The position numbers and the translations under genes were made by a program. 64,000 nucleotides of DNA from a bacterium. GTDB taxonomy: Bacteria > Pseudomonadota > Alphaproteobacteria > Caulobacterales > Caulobacteraceae. The notes beneath the pieces were generated by a model. The model was not told the origin of the DNA. It was given only the letters and a program-made list of their open reading frames with translations, and did no database searches. Positions 8,553 through 17,176 of the stretch are shown here, one piece after another. Positions within the stretch are counted from its first letter, which is position 1, and every line of letters begins with the position of its first letter. The stretch covers positions 24,318-88,317 of the forward strand of contig JAVBXP010000040.1 in assembly GCA_030824495.1 (NCBI GenBank). The letters run 5' to 3'.

Positions 8553-9530
8553 ATGGACAATCGGGACGGCGGCCTAGCCGATTGGGACGATCTGAAAACC
8601 TTCGTGGCGGCGGCCCAGGCCGGCAGCTTCGGAGCCGCGGCACGGCGGCTGCGCACGACCCAACCTACGATCACGCGCCGAATTGACGACCTTGAGGCTC
8701 GATTGGGCGCTCGGCTCTTCGACCGGGGCCTGCGTGGGGTGACGCTGACGCGGGCCGGCGAGCTGGTCTACGATCGCGCCCTGACGATGCAACGGGCCTC
8801 TGCGGACATCGAGCGCCTTGCGTTCGACAGCACCGCTCCGGACACGGGCGATGTCACCATCGCCGTGCCCGAGGGAATTGGCGGATATCTGCTGGGCTTG
8901 GAGGTCGCCGACTTCCTGCGGGAAAACCCTGGTATCCGGTTGGGCCTCGATTGCGGCTTCTATCCCGAGAACCCGGTCGATCCGCATATCGACCTGTCGG
9001 TTCAGCTGAGCGACGCGGGCGGCGCGCCCGAATTGGCGGCCACACCCCTGGCGACGCTGCACTACGCGCTGTTCGCCTCCCGCGACTACCTCGACACGTA
9101 TGGGACCCCCACGCGGATCGAAGAGGCCGTGGGGCACCGGTTTGTCCACCATTCGGCCCAGGTCAAGGATCGGGGCAACTGGGCCAAGAAGACCTCCGCC
9201 TTCCTGGAACTTTCAGCGCCTTCGATGGTGGTGAATTCGTCGACGGCCATGCTGCACGCGGTTGAGCGCGGCGCCGGCATCGGCGCCATTCCAACCGCGA
9301 TCGTCGCCTATGCGCCGCATCTGGTGATGCTGGACATTCCGCCTCTGGCGTCGGCGACGCTCTGGCTGTGTCACCATCGCGAGGCGGTGAAGTCGGCGCG
9401 TGTCGCCAGGGTCGTTGAGTGGCTGACCGGGATCTTCGACGCCCGCGAACGGCCCTGGTTCCGGCCCGACTTCGTCCATCCGCGCGAATTCGCCGGCTGG
9501 TCATGGCCTGCGGCGACGGCACGCGGTTGA
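8553..9530 (+). CDS. LysR family transcriptional regulator
   Basis: A 325-residue regulator. The winged helix-turn-helix is at about residues 10-70 (LKTFVAAAQAGSFGAAARRL, TTQPTITRRIDDLEARLGARLFDR). It is followed by a periplasmic-binding-like effector domain with AVPEGIGGYLLG and a C-terminal GIGAIPTAIV strand. The start at 8553 is chosen to give the usual short N-terminus; ATG 8523 is equally lacking a good ribosome site. It is divergently transcribed from the acyltransferase operon, the classic layout in which a LysR protein controls the facing genes. The shared 102-base gap (8451-8552) would then hold its operator; I could not pick out a clear T-N11-A box. Confidence 0.93.
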   Translation: MDNRDGGLADWDDLKTFVAAAQAGSFGAAARRLRTTQPTITRRIDDLEARLGARLFDRGLRGVTLTRAGELVYDRALTMQRASADIERLAFDSTAPDTGDVTIAVPEGIGGYLLGLEVADFLRENPGIRLGLDCGFYPENPVDPHIDLSVQLSDAGGAPELAATPLATLHYALFASRDYLDTYGTPTRIEEAVGHRFVHHSAQVKDRGNWAKKTSAFLELSAPSMVVNSSTAMLHAVERGAGIGAIPTAIVAYAPHLVMLDIPPLASATLWLCHHREAVKSARVARVVEWLTGIFDARERPWFRPDFVHPREFAGWSWPAATARG

Positions 9531-9552
9531 GTTTCGCAACACTTACAACCGT

Positions 9553-9570
9553 TTAAATCGGGCCTTAACC
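9553..9570 (+). promoter_or_regulatory. Possible imperfect CtrA-type site
   Basis: A TTAACC box at 9565-9570 is preceded seven bases earlier by TAAA (or eight bases earlier by TTAA). It resembles the alphaproteobacterial CtrA consensus TTAA-N7-TTAA with one fault. It sits about 60 bases before the hybrid kinase start, a sensible promoter position. One site in a GC-rich genome is weak evidence. Confidence 0.3.
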
Positions 9571-9626
9571 TTAGAGGCCGAACCTCTCCGGGCTGATACC
9601 GATAAACATAATCAGGGGGGATCAGG

Positions 9627-12044
9627 ATGGCGGGAGACATGGCGGAGTCATGTCCATTTGGCTTGGAGATCTCCCAGGCCGTCTGTGATCGCGCGACGCG
9701 CATCGCAAAGACTCTGTTTGGCGCTCTCGACGCCCAGGTGGTCTTCGTCAGTGGCGACGAGGTTTGGCGTAGCCGTGATCCCGACAGGCGCGTGGTCCAG
9801 GACGTAGCGCCGGTCGCCGTCCAGGTCTGCGAAAAGGGCGAAGTCCTGTGGGTGTCCGACGCGCCCGCCGATCCCGAGTTCTGCAACAACCCTTCGGTTA
9901 TCGGCGCACCCTTCCTGCGCTTCTACGCCGCCGCGCCGATCAAGTTGGCTGACGGCTCCAGCCCTGGAATTCTGGCTGTAGGTGGGCGAGAGCCGAAGCC
10001 GTACGACGCCAGCCTCGCGACCCGCCTGCAGGATCTGGCGGACATCATCGCCGGTGACTGGGACCGCGCCCAGACCGTGAAGGCGCGCGAGCAAAGCCTG
10101 CGTGAACGCGACGCCATCCAGGGCACCCTGGGTTCAATTGTCGGCTCCATGCCTGTCGCGCTCGTGCTGACCGACCGCGAGATGCGGGTGCTGGGGGCCA
10201 GCCCCCGCTGGATCCGCTCGTTGGATCTGGAGAACAAGGAAGTTTACGGCCGCACGCTCTACGAGCTTGCGCCCAAGATGTTCGAGCCCTGGCGGGTGGC
10301 CTATGGCCGCGCCTTGAGCGGGGAAACCATCAAGGCGGACCGGGTGCAGGGACCCGAGGACGAAGCGGTCCGGCGTTGGTTCAATGTCGAACTCGCCCCC
10401 TGGCTCAATGCCGATGGCGAAGTCGGCGGGATCGTCATGGCCAGCCACGACATCACCGAGATGGTCGAGGCGTTGGAAGCGACCGAGCGCTCCGAGCAGC
10501 GCCTGACGCTGGCCATGGAGATTGCCGACATCCACGTCTACGAGATCGACTATGTGCGTCGGGAGCTGATCAAGGTCGGGGCGGAGGACACCTTCTTCAC
10601 CGAACCCAAGACCTATGAAGAGCTATACCGCGACATCTACGCCACCACAGACCCTCGCGACCGCCCCGAAGTTATGGAGGCATGGCGGCGGCATGTGGAG
10701 GAGGGCGCGCCCTATCATCCGGAATACCGCCTGGTGCGCAACGACGACCGCGAGGTCTGGACGGCCGGGACGTGCCGCCTGATCACCGACGAGGAAGGCC
10801 ATCCCACACGGCTAATCGGCGCGTTGCAGAACGTCACAGAGCGCAAGGCGGCCGAGCGCGCCCTGCTGCAGGCCAAGGAAGACGCCGAGACCGCCAACCG
10901 GGCCAAGTCCACCTTCCTGGCCACGATGAGCCACGAGATCCGCACCCCGTTGAACGGCGTCCTGGGCATGGCCCAGGCGATGGCGGTGGACAACGGCCTG
11001 TCGGAAATTCAGCGCGACCGCCTCGACGTGATCCGCCAGTCGGGTGAGACCTTGCTGGCGATCCTCAACGACGTCTTGGACCTATCGAAGATCGAGGCTG
11101 GGAAGTTGGAGCTGGAGGAAACCCAGTTCGACGTCGCCGAACTGGCGCGTGGCGCGCATGCCGCCTTCACCGCCATCGCGAACAAGAAGGGGCTGTCCTT
11201 CGATCTGGTGATCCAGCCTCAGGCCCAGGGCATCTATCGCGGGGATTCCACCCGCGTGCGCCAGATCCTCTACAACTTGGTGTCCAACGCCTTGAAGTTC
11301 ACCGAGGAAGGCGAGGTTCGCGTGAGCGTGGCCCGCGACGAATTCGGTCTACGACTGAGCGTCTCCGACACCGGCATTGGCATCCCGCCAGCACGCCTCG
11401 CTAGCCTATTCCAGAAGTTCGAGCAGGCCGACGCATCGACCACGCGGCGATATGGCGGGACGGGGCTCGGGCTGGCGATCTGCCGTGAGCTGGCGAGCCT
11501 GATGGGCGGGGCGATCACCGCCGTCAGCGAGCTGGAGCAGGGGACGACCTTCGTGGTCACCCTGCCGTTGCCATGGATCGGAGGCAGCATCGTCTTGCCG
11601 ACCCCGCCGTCGATCGACGCCAACCCGGCCGAGATGACGGAGGGGCCGCCGCTACGCGTGCTGGCGGCCGAAGACAACACTGTGAACCAACTGGTGCTGA
11701 AGACTCTGCTGCATCAGATCGGCATCGACCCGATCGTCGTCGAGAACGGCCTTCAGGTCGTGGAGGCCTGGGCGCGCGAACCCTGGGACGTCATCCTGAT
11801 GGATGTGCAGATGCCGGAGATGGACGGCCCCACCGCGACGGCGATTATCCGCGCCCGAGAGATTGCAGAGAACCGCCCGCGCACACCGATCATCGCCCTC
11901 ACCGCCAACGCGATGGCGCACCAGGTGGCAGAGTACCTAGCTTCCGGCATGGACAGCTTCGTGCCCAAGCCCATCGAGGTCGGGCGGCTATTCGAAGCCC
12001 TTCAACAGGTGCTGGAAGATCAGCCGTCGGTGAGAGTCGCCTAG
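9627..12044 (+). CDS. Hybrid sensor histidine kinase / response regulator
   Basis: An 805-residue soluble signalling protein without membrane segments. A GAF-like N-terminal domain (about 15-150) is followed by two PAS domains (about 165-290 and 295-410; the second ends in RLIGALQNVTERK). Next come a HisKA domain with phospho-acceptor His436 in ATMSHEIRTPLNGVLG, an ATPase domain with N box LVSNALKF, G1 SDTGIGIP and G2 GGTGLGLAI, and a receiver domain from about 675 with Asp726 in LMDVQMPEMDG. A GGGGGA site precedes the ATG. The GAF domain suggests a small cytosolic ligand or chromophore; no Cys-chromophore motif is evident. No partner response regulator is adjacent. Confidence 0.95.
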   Translation: MAGDMAESCPFGLEISQAVCDRATRIAKTLFGALDAQVVFVSGDEVWRSRDPDRRVVQDVAPVAVQVCEKGEVLWVSDAPADPEFCNNPSVIGAPFLRFYAAAPIKLADGSSPGILAVGGREPKPYDASLATRLQDLADIIAGDWDRAQTVKAREQSLRERDAIQGTLGSIVGSMPVALVLTDREMRVLGASPRWIRSLDLENKEVYGRTLYELAPKMFEPWRVAYGRALSGETIKADRVQGPEDEAVRRWFNVELAPWLNADGEVGGIVMASHDITEMVEALEATERSEQRLTLAMEIADIHVYEIDYVRRELIKVGAEDTFFTEPKTYEELYRDIYATTDPRDRPEVMEAWRRHVEEGAPYHPEYRLVRNDDREVWTAGTCRLITDEEGHPTRLIGALQNVTERKAAERALLQAKEDAETANRAKSTFLATMSHEIRTPLNGVLGMAQAMAVDNGLSEIQRDRLDVIRQSGETLLAILNDVLDLSKIEAGKLELEETQFDVAELARGAHAAFTAIANKKGLSFDLVIQPQAQGIYRGDSTRVRQILYNLVSNALKFTEEGEVRVSVARDEFGLRLSVSDTGIGIPPARLASLFQKFEQADASTTRRYGGTGLGLAICRELASLMGGAITAVSELEQGTTFVVTLPLPWIGGSIVLPTPPSIDANPAEMTEGPPLRVLAAEDNTVNQLVLKTLLHQIGIDPIVVENGLQVVEAWAREPWDVILMDVQMPEMDGPTATAIIRAREIAENRPRTPIIALTANAMAHQVAEYLASGMDSFVPKPIEVGRLFEALQQVLEDQPSVRVA

Positions 12045-12046
12045 GA

Positions 12047-13504
12047 CTATTCCGCCGGCTCGGGGGTCTTCACCACGTCGTAGGCGGCAGGATCGAACAC
12101 GGCCACGGCGTCGGCATAGGCTCGCGCCGTGTCAGGCCAGTTGTTGAGGATCTTGCCGTCGGCGGTCTTGTACCAACTGGTGCAGGTTCCGGCCCACGGC
12201 GTGTTGGCGAGCCGTTGCTGGAGGTCGTCGTTGTAGCGCTCCATGACCTCGGCCTTCACCGACAGCGGCCGGCCCGCGGCAAGCGCCTGCAGCACGTAGT
12301 CGACCTGGGCCTCGATCATGTAGATGATCGAGTTGTGGCCAAGATTGGTGTTCGGGCCATATAGCATGAACAGATTGGGGAAGCCGCTGACCGCGAGCCC
12401 CAGATAGGCCTCGGGGCCATCGCGCCAGGCGTGCGCCAAGCTGACGCCGCCCAGGCCCGTGATTGCGGTTTCGCCGGCAAAAGACTTGGTTTCGAACCCG
12501 GTCGCGTAGATCACCACGTCAACCTCGTGCAGGCGGCCGGTTGCGTCGACCACGCCTTGAGGCGTCATTCGCGTGATGGCCTCGGTGACCAGCTCCACAT
12601 TCGGTCGGGTGAGCGCGGGATAGAAGTCATTGGAGATCAGCACGCGCTTGCAGCCGATCTCGTAGTCGGGCGTGAGCTTGGCGCGCAGCGCCGGATCGGC
12701 GACCTGATTGTGCAGGTGGGCGAGGGGGATGGGGACCTCCTCGACCGGCAGGGTTCCAGCACGCTTGGCGGCCAGCCGAGCCTCAGCCATCTCGAAGATC
12801 TCGGTGCGGACCTTTTCCATGGCCGCCGGCTGGGCCTTGAATTGCGCCTTTTCCGCCTCGGTGTAGGGGCGGTTCATGCGCGGCACGATCCAGTTGGGAG
12901 AGCGCTGGAAGAGCGTGAGGGTTCCTGCGGTCTTGGCCACCTGTGGCACGAACTGGATGGCGCTCGCGCCGTTGCCGATCACCGCGACCCGCTTGCCGGC
13001 CAGGTCGACGCTCTCGTCCCAGTGGGCGGAGTGGAACGCCGGACCGGCGAAGTCATCGCGCCCTTCAATGGGCGGCAACTTGGGCCGGTTGAGCTGGCCC
13101 CAGGCGGTGATGAAGCTCTCGGCGGTAACCGTGCCGCCGCCCGCGGTGGCGATCCGCCAGAAGCCGCCGGCCTCGTCCCAGGCCGCGCCAACCACTTCAG
13201 AATTGAAGCGGATATGGCTGGAAAGGTTATGCTTTTCGACCACGCCGTCGATGTAGGCGAGGATGTCGGGCTGAGCCGAATAGATCTCCGGCCAATCGGG
13301 GTTGGGCTCGAAGGAGTAGGAGTAGAGGTGGCTGGGGATGTCGCAGCCCGATCCGGGATAGATGTTCTCCCGCCAGGTGCCTCCGACCCGCTCGGCCTTC
13401 TCAAGGATCACGAAGGAGGTTTCGCCCTGCGCCTTCAGCCGAAGCCCCATGCAAAGGCCAGCAAAGCCCGCGCCCAGAATGGCGACCTTGTGGTCAGCGC
13501 CCAT
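12047..13504 (-). CDS. Flavin-containing (Baeyer-Villiger type I) monooxygenase
   Basis: A 485-residue NAD(P)H- and FAD-dependent monooxygenase. The FAD site ILGAGFAGL is at residues 9-17. The Baeyer-Villiger fingerprint FxGxxxHxxxWD is exact at residues 152-163 (FAGPAFHSAHWD). The NADPH-binding turn is GNGASA at 177-182, and a late ATG segment (VVIYATGFE) is also present. Enzymes of this type insert an oxygen beside a ketone or oxidise S or N atoms. The stop lies two bases from the convergent hybrid kinase. It faces a TetR regulator across a gap with a palindrome, so it is probably repressed until its substrate appears. Confidence 0.93.
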   Translation of the reverse strand: MGADHKVAILGAGFAGLCMGLRLKAQGETSFVILEKAERVGGTWRENIYPGSGCDIPSHLYSYSFEPNPDWPEIYSAQPDILAYIDGVVEKHNLSSHIRFNSEVVGAAWDEAGGFWRIATAGGGTVTAESFITAWGQLNRPKLPPIEGRDDFAGPAFHSAHWDESVDLAGKRVAVIGNGASAIQFVPQVAKTAGTLTLFQRSPNWIVPRMNRPYTEAEKAQFKAQPAAMEKVRTEIFEMAEARLAAKRAGTLPVEEVPIPLAHLHNQVADPALRAKLTPDYEIGCKRVLISNDFYPALTRPNVELVTEAITRMTPQGVVDATGRLHEVDVVIYATGFETKSFAGETAITGLGGVSLAHAWRDGPEAYLGLAVSGFPNLFMLYGPNTNLGHNSIIYMIEAQVDYVLQALAAGRPLSVKAEVMERYNDDLQQRLANTPWAGTCTSWYKTADGKILNNWPDTARAYADAVAVFDPAAYDVVKTPEPAE

Positions 13505-13545
13505 GCCCTCATTTCCTCGACTGCTTCTTGTTGCGAAAGGCTATC

Positions 13546-13564
13546 GATCACATTGTAGGTGATC
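13546..13564. promoter_or_regulatory. Inverted repeat, candidate TetR operator
   Basis: GATCAC and GTGATC form six-base arms separated by seven bases. The site lies in the 199-base gap between the divergent monooxygenase (start 13504) and TetR gene (start 13704), about 40 bases upstream of the monooxygenase. A TetR dimer operator is the simplest explanation; this is inferred from position and symmetry. Confidence 0.45.
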
Positions 13565-13703
13565 AATGGTTAGTTTGGGTGGAAGCAAACGCGGCGGCCT
13601 CGACAAGTTCCCTCAAGCTTGGGAAAGGTTCCGTTGGGTCATGTGAACAGAGCCCGCCATGAGTCGCAGTCTTGATGCTGTGGCCGACCAAAGGGAGGCG
13701 CCG

Positions 13704-14306
13704 ATGTCTTGGGCCGAAACCGACTCTGCGCGGAGCCGCCGTCCCTATCATGTCGGCAATTTGCGCGCCCAGCTTCTGGATGAGGCGCGCGCGCTGCTGG
13801 AAAGCGGCGGCCGGGCCGAGCTGAACCTGCGGGGTTTGGCGGCGCGGGCCGGGATCGCGCCAGGTTCAGTCTATCATCACTACGCCTCAAAGGCCGCCCT
13901 GATGGCCGGCCTTGCCGCAGTAGGGTTCCGCGATCTGGAGGCCATTCTAAAGGATGCGGCGGCCACGGCCCCGCAAGCCACCCCGATCCGCACCTGCGCC
14001 TTGGCCTATTTCGCCTTCGCCCGTTCGCAGCCGGCGCTCTACGACCTGATGTTCGACGCCGCGATGATGAGTGATCGGGAAGTGGCGACGGCCCGCAACA
14101 GCGCCTTCGCCGTGCTGGAAGCGGCCATAGGCCAGTCCCCCAGCCAGCAGAGTCGTGACGAGGGCACAATCCACAAGGTCGCATTGGCCGTGTGGGCCTG
14201 CGGTCATGGCGCCGCCTCGCTGACCTTGGCGGAGGGCACGGCGGCGGCTGACACCCTGATGGAAGACGTGATCCAGGGCCTCGAAGCTCTGTTCGGTCGC
14301 CGCTAG
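13704..14306 (+). CDS. TetR/AcrR family transcriptional regulator
   Basis: A 200-residue repressor. The N-terminal helix-turn-helix spans about residues 14-60 (LNLRGLAARAGIAPGSVYHHYASKAALMAGL), followed by an all-helical ligand and dimerisation domain of the TetR_C/WHG-like kind (PIRTCALAYFAFARSQPALYDLMF). The ATG at 13704 is chosen because AGGGAGG sits five bases upstream; an ATG at 13659 is in frame but lacks a site. It is divergent from the Baeyer-Villiger monooxygenase and probably controls it. The ligand is unknown. Confidence 0.92.
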   Translation: MSWAETDSARSRRPYHVGNLRAQLLDEARALLESGGRAELNLRGLAARAGIAPGSVYHHYASKAALMAGLAAVGFRDLEAILKDAAATAPQATPIRTCALAYFAFARSQPALYDLMFDAAMMSDREVATARNSAFAVLEAAIGQSPSQQSRDEGTIHKVALAVWACGHGAASLTLAEGTAAADTLMEDVIQGLEALFGRR

Positions 14307-14401
14307 CGGGCCACCGGGCATGGCGCGGCGGACACACCTGACCGCTTTTGCGCATCTGGTAGTTGTGGCGCTGAAATGCCTCGGATACAGCTACCGTCGT
14401 T

Positions 14402-14419
14402 CCGCGAACCTGTTCGCGG
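14402..14419 (+). terminator. Hairpin after the TetR gene
   Basis: CCGCGAA and TTCGCGG form a seven-base stem with a four-base loop. A second hairpin, GGCACGG/CCGTGCC (14477-14494), follows and runs into TTTACC. Both lie in the 248-base gap between the TetR gene and the ABC exporter, where no gene is visible. They could end TetR transcription, although the T tracts are short. Confidence 0.4.
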
Positions 14420-14554
14420 CTGAAGTGGATTTGATCTCGATGACCGGACTGTCCGGACAGATGCGCAACGCTAATGGGCACGGCCTCCCGTGCCTTTACC
14501 CGTTTGCATGCTCGTCCGCCGCCGTCCGCGCCCTCTCGAAGATCGAAGTCTCAA

Positions 14555-15535
14555 ATGTCAGCCGTCATCACCATCGCGAACCTCAGGAAGCAATACAGCT
14601 ACGCTAAGCGTGGGCGCGGCCTGTTTGGCGGCTTCTCTCCCCAACATGTGAGCATCGACGCCGTCGACGGCGTGTCGTTTCAGGTCGAGCGCGGCGAGCG
14701 CGTGGCGGTCATCGGCCCCAACGGCGCCGGCAAGTCCACGACATTGAAGATGCTGTCGGGCATACTGGAGCCGACCTCCGGAGAGGCCAGCGTTCTGGGC
14801 CTCACGCCCTGGCGCGATCGCAAGGCGCTGGCCTATCGGATAGGGGTCGTCTTCGGCCAGCGCTCCCAACTCTGGGGCGAGTTGCCGGCCCGCGACAGCT
14901 TCAACCAGCTTCGCCACATCTACGACCAGGACAAGGCGGTCTTTGAAAGGCGCCTGGGTGAGATGGTCGAGCGCTTCGCCCTGGCCGAGCTGCTCGATCA
15001 GCCGGTGCATCGGATGTCGCTGGGCCAGCGTATGCGCTGCGAGATCACCGCCAGCCTGTTGCACGGGCCGGGCCTGCTGTTCCTGGACGAGCCGACGATC
15101 GGGCTGGACGTCACCGCCAAGGCCGCGATCCGCGACTTCATTCGCGACCATGCGCGCGATCATGGCCAGACGGTGCTGCTGACCTCGCACGACACCCGCG
15201 ACATCGAACTGGTCTGCGACCGGGTGATCGTCGTCAACGCCGGCCGGGTGGTGGTGGACCAGCCCACTGATCAACTGCGCCGGCGGTTCCTGGGGCGCAA
15301 GATCGTCACCCTGCTGTTCAACGGGGCGCAAATCGTTCTGGATTTGCCGGGCGTCACCCGCAGGGCGTCGGACGCGCACGCCGTCGTCCTGGACGTCGAC
15401 ACGCGGCTGGTCCGGGTCGAACAGGTCATTACCGCGGCCCTGACCCATGGCGGGGTAGAGGACATCACCATTGAAGACCCTCCCATGGAGGAGGTGATCC
15501 ATGACATCTACGCATCTGCCGTCGCGACCCGTTGA
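14555..15535 (+). CDS. ABC-2 type exporter, ATP-binding subunit
   Basis: A 326-residue ATPase that powers an ABC exporter. Walker A is GPNGAGKST near residue 50, the Q loop lies near GVVFGQRSQLWG, the signature reads MSLGQRMRCE (LSGGQ altered to SLGQR), Walker B is LLFLDEPTIGLD and the switch His is in TSHD. The C-terminal extension of about 90 residues, after QPTDQLRR, matches the DrrA/NodI-like group that exports lipids or drugs. The ATG at 14555 gives the usual N-terminus; an ORF reaches back to 14474 without a good site. The 3' end overlaps the first permease by 35 bases, so the three genes form one operon. Confidence 0.92.
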   Translation: MSAVITIANLRKQYSYAKRGRGLFGGFSPQHVSIDAVDGVSFQVERGERVAVIGPNGAGKSTTLKMLSGILEPTSGEASVLGLTPWRDRKALAYRIGVVFGQRSQLWGELPARDSFNQLRHIYDQDKAVFERRLGEMVERFALAELLDQPVHRMSLGQRMRCEITASLLHGPGLLFLDEPTIGLDVTAKAAIRDFIRDHARDHGQTVLLTSHDTRDIELVCDRVIVVNAGRVVVDQPTDQLRRRFLGRKIVTLLFNGAQIVLDLPGVTRRASDAHAVVLDVDTRLVRVEQVITAALTHGGVEDITIEDPPMEEVIHDIYASAVATR

Positions 15536-16340
15536 GGTCAGCCGCGCCCTCAGCGCGATGCTGTCGGCCTTCAGGCTTGGGGCTGGCCAGACGCTGGCTG
15601 GCTGGCCGGTGCTGGTCGGGCGCTGCATCTTCTATGTGATCTTGCTGATCGTGCTGTCGGCGCTTTGGGACAGGGTTGTCGCCGAGCGGCTGCCCGGCAC
15701 TCTGGCCGGCGAACTGCCGGCTGGCGGCCTGGCGCTCTATATCGGCGTCACCGAGTGGATCACCCTGGCCCTGCCGGCCGTGCATCTGAAGCTGGAGGAC
15801 GACATCCGCTCGGGCGGATTGGAGCCTCATCTGCTGCGGCCCAAATCGTATTTGGCCCAGACCTTCGGCCAAAGCCTGGGCGCGGCCATGGTGCGGCTTG
15901 GCGCGCTGGGCATGACCGCTCTTGTCTTGCTGGCGGTCTCGGACCGAGAGCCTCCGCCCTTGGAGGCCTTCGCCTATATCGTGCCGCTCGGCGTGCTCGG
16001 CGTGGTGGTCGGGATACTGCTCTATGCGCTCGCGGGCCTGATGGCGTTCTGGGCGCGGCGAACACTGCCGTTCCAGCTGGTGATCCAGAAGCTGATGTTT
16101 CTGCTGGGCGGCCTCTATGCGCCGGTGACCCTGTATCCACCTGCGCTGGAGGCCGTGGCCAAGGCCTCACCCTTCGCCGCGCACCTCTACTGGCCCAGCA
16201 TCCAGGCGATCGCCACCTCGCGAGGGGACTTCCTGATGGGCCTCGCCTGGCAGGGGGTCTGGATCGTCGCGTTGTCTTCAGCCTGCCTTTGGCTGTGGCG
16301 CGCGGGGCTCGCCAAGGTCCTGCGGGAGGGCGGAGTATGA
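15501..16340 (+). CDS. ABC-2 type exporter, permease subunit 1
   Basis: A 279-residue inner-membrane protein with about six hydrophobic segments: VLVGRCIFYVILLIVLSAL (about 39-57), a stretch near 75-95, LGALGMTALVLLAV, YIVPLGVLGVVVGILLYALAGL, a segment near LMFLLGGLYAPV, and WQGVWIVALSSACLWLW. It fits the ABC2_membrane_6 (DUF990-like) permease group, which comes as two paralogous subunits with one ATPase. It starts inside the ATPase gene and ends in an ATGA overlap with permease 2. The cargo is unknown. Confidence 0.85.
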   Translation: MTSTHLPSRPVEVSRALSAMLSAFRLGAGQTLAGWPVLVGRCIFYVILLIVLSALWDRVVAERLPGTLAGELPAGGLALYIGVTEWITLALPAVHLKLEDDIRSGGLEPHLLRPKSYLAQTFGQSLGAAMVRLGALGMTALVLLAVSDREPPPLEAFAYIVPLGVLGVVVGILLYALAGLMAFWARRTLPFQLVIQKLMFLLGGLYAPVTLYPPALEAVAKASPFAAHLYWPSIQAIATSRGDFLMGLAWQGVWIVALSSACLWLWRAGLAKVLREGGV

Positions 16341-17113
16341 TCGGCTTCCTGCGGCTCTATGCGCTTCAGGTCGGCGCTGCGGTGCGGATGAGCTTCGCCG
16401 ACCGCGCCAACTTCGCGCTCCAGGTGGCGGGCATGGCCATCAACAACCTGGTGTTTCTGACGCTGTGGGTGCTGTTTTTCGCCGGCTTCAAGAGCGTGGG
16501 CGGCTGGGGCTTCTCCGACATGGCGCTGCTGCTAGGACTGACCATGACCATCGTCGGGACTTGCGGCGTGGCGTTCGGCGGCTATCGGGACATGGCCGTC
16601 TCGATCTTGCGGGGCGAGCTAGTCGCCTTGCTCACCCAGCCAAAGGGGCTGATCTCGCGGCTGCTGGCCCGTGAGAGCCTAGCGACCGCCTGGGGCGATC
16701 TAGCTGGTGGGATTACGGTGCTGAGCCTGTTCGCAAAGGTGAGCTTCACCGACCTGCCTTTGCTGATCCTGGCGCTGTCGGCCGGCTTGACGGTCTATCT
16801 GTCGGCGGCGATCTCGTTTGCATGCCTGGCGTTCTGGGCGTCTGGGGCGCGCAGCTTCGCGCGGGATCTGACCGATTTCACGCTGCTGTTCTCCAGCTAT
16901 CCGGGATCTATCTATCAAGGCGCGGTCAAGGTGGTGGCCTACAGCATCCTGCCAGCCGGGTTCGTGGTGATGGCCCCGGTGGAGATGCTTCGCGCGCCGA
17001 GCCCCACGAGTGTCGCGGTCGTGGTGACGGCGGCCGTAGGCTATGCGGCCTTGGCGGCCGGGTTGTTTCACCTTGGCCTCAGGCGCTATCGGTCCGGGGC
17101 GTCGCTGGCCTGA
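16337..17113 (+). CDS. ABC-2 type exporter, permease subunit 2
   Basis: A 258-residue membrane protein, second permease of the exporter, with about six hydrophobic helices. The sequences FLTLWVLFFAGF and GWGFSDMALLLGLTM, and a conserved LLTQPKGLISRLLARE loop, match ABC2_membrane_6 proteins; in this group the last sequence follows the second helix pair. The start is ATG 16337, four bases overlapping the previous gene's stop, with GGAGGG ten bases upstream. Together with 14555 and 15501 it completes a heterodimeric-permease exporter. Homologous triplets are often linked to multidrug or lipid export; here no substrate gene is adjacent. Confidence 0.85.
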   Translation: MIGFLRLYALQVGAAVRMSFADRANFALQVAGMAINNLVFLTLWVLFFAGFKSVGGWGFSDMALLLGLTMTIVGTCGVAFGGYRDMAVSILRGELVALLTQPKGLISRLLARESLATAWGDLAGGITVLSLFAKVSFTDLPLLILALSAGLTVYLSAAISFACLAFWASGARSFARDLTDFTLLFSSYPGSIYQGAVKVVAYSILPAGFVVMAPVEMLRAPSPTSVAVVVTAAVGYAALAAGLFHLGLRRYRSGASLA

Positions 17114-17176
17114 GCCGATCACCATCTTTTGCGGTTCCGAGCTTGATTTTGAGCGCGAAGCCCGGTCGTTAGGCCC

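Noticed and set aside
15665..16336. Upstream extension of the second ABC permease frame
   Set aside because: It overlaps the first permease gene in another frame and is Arg/Gly-rich; ATG 16337 with GGAGGG is the natural start.
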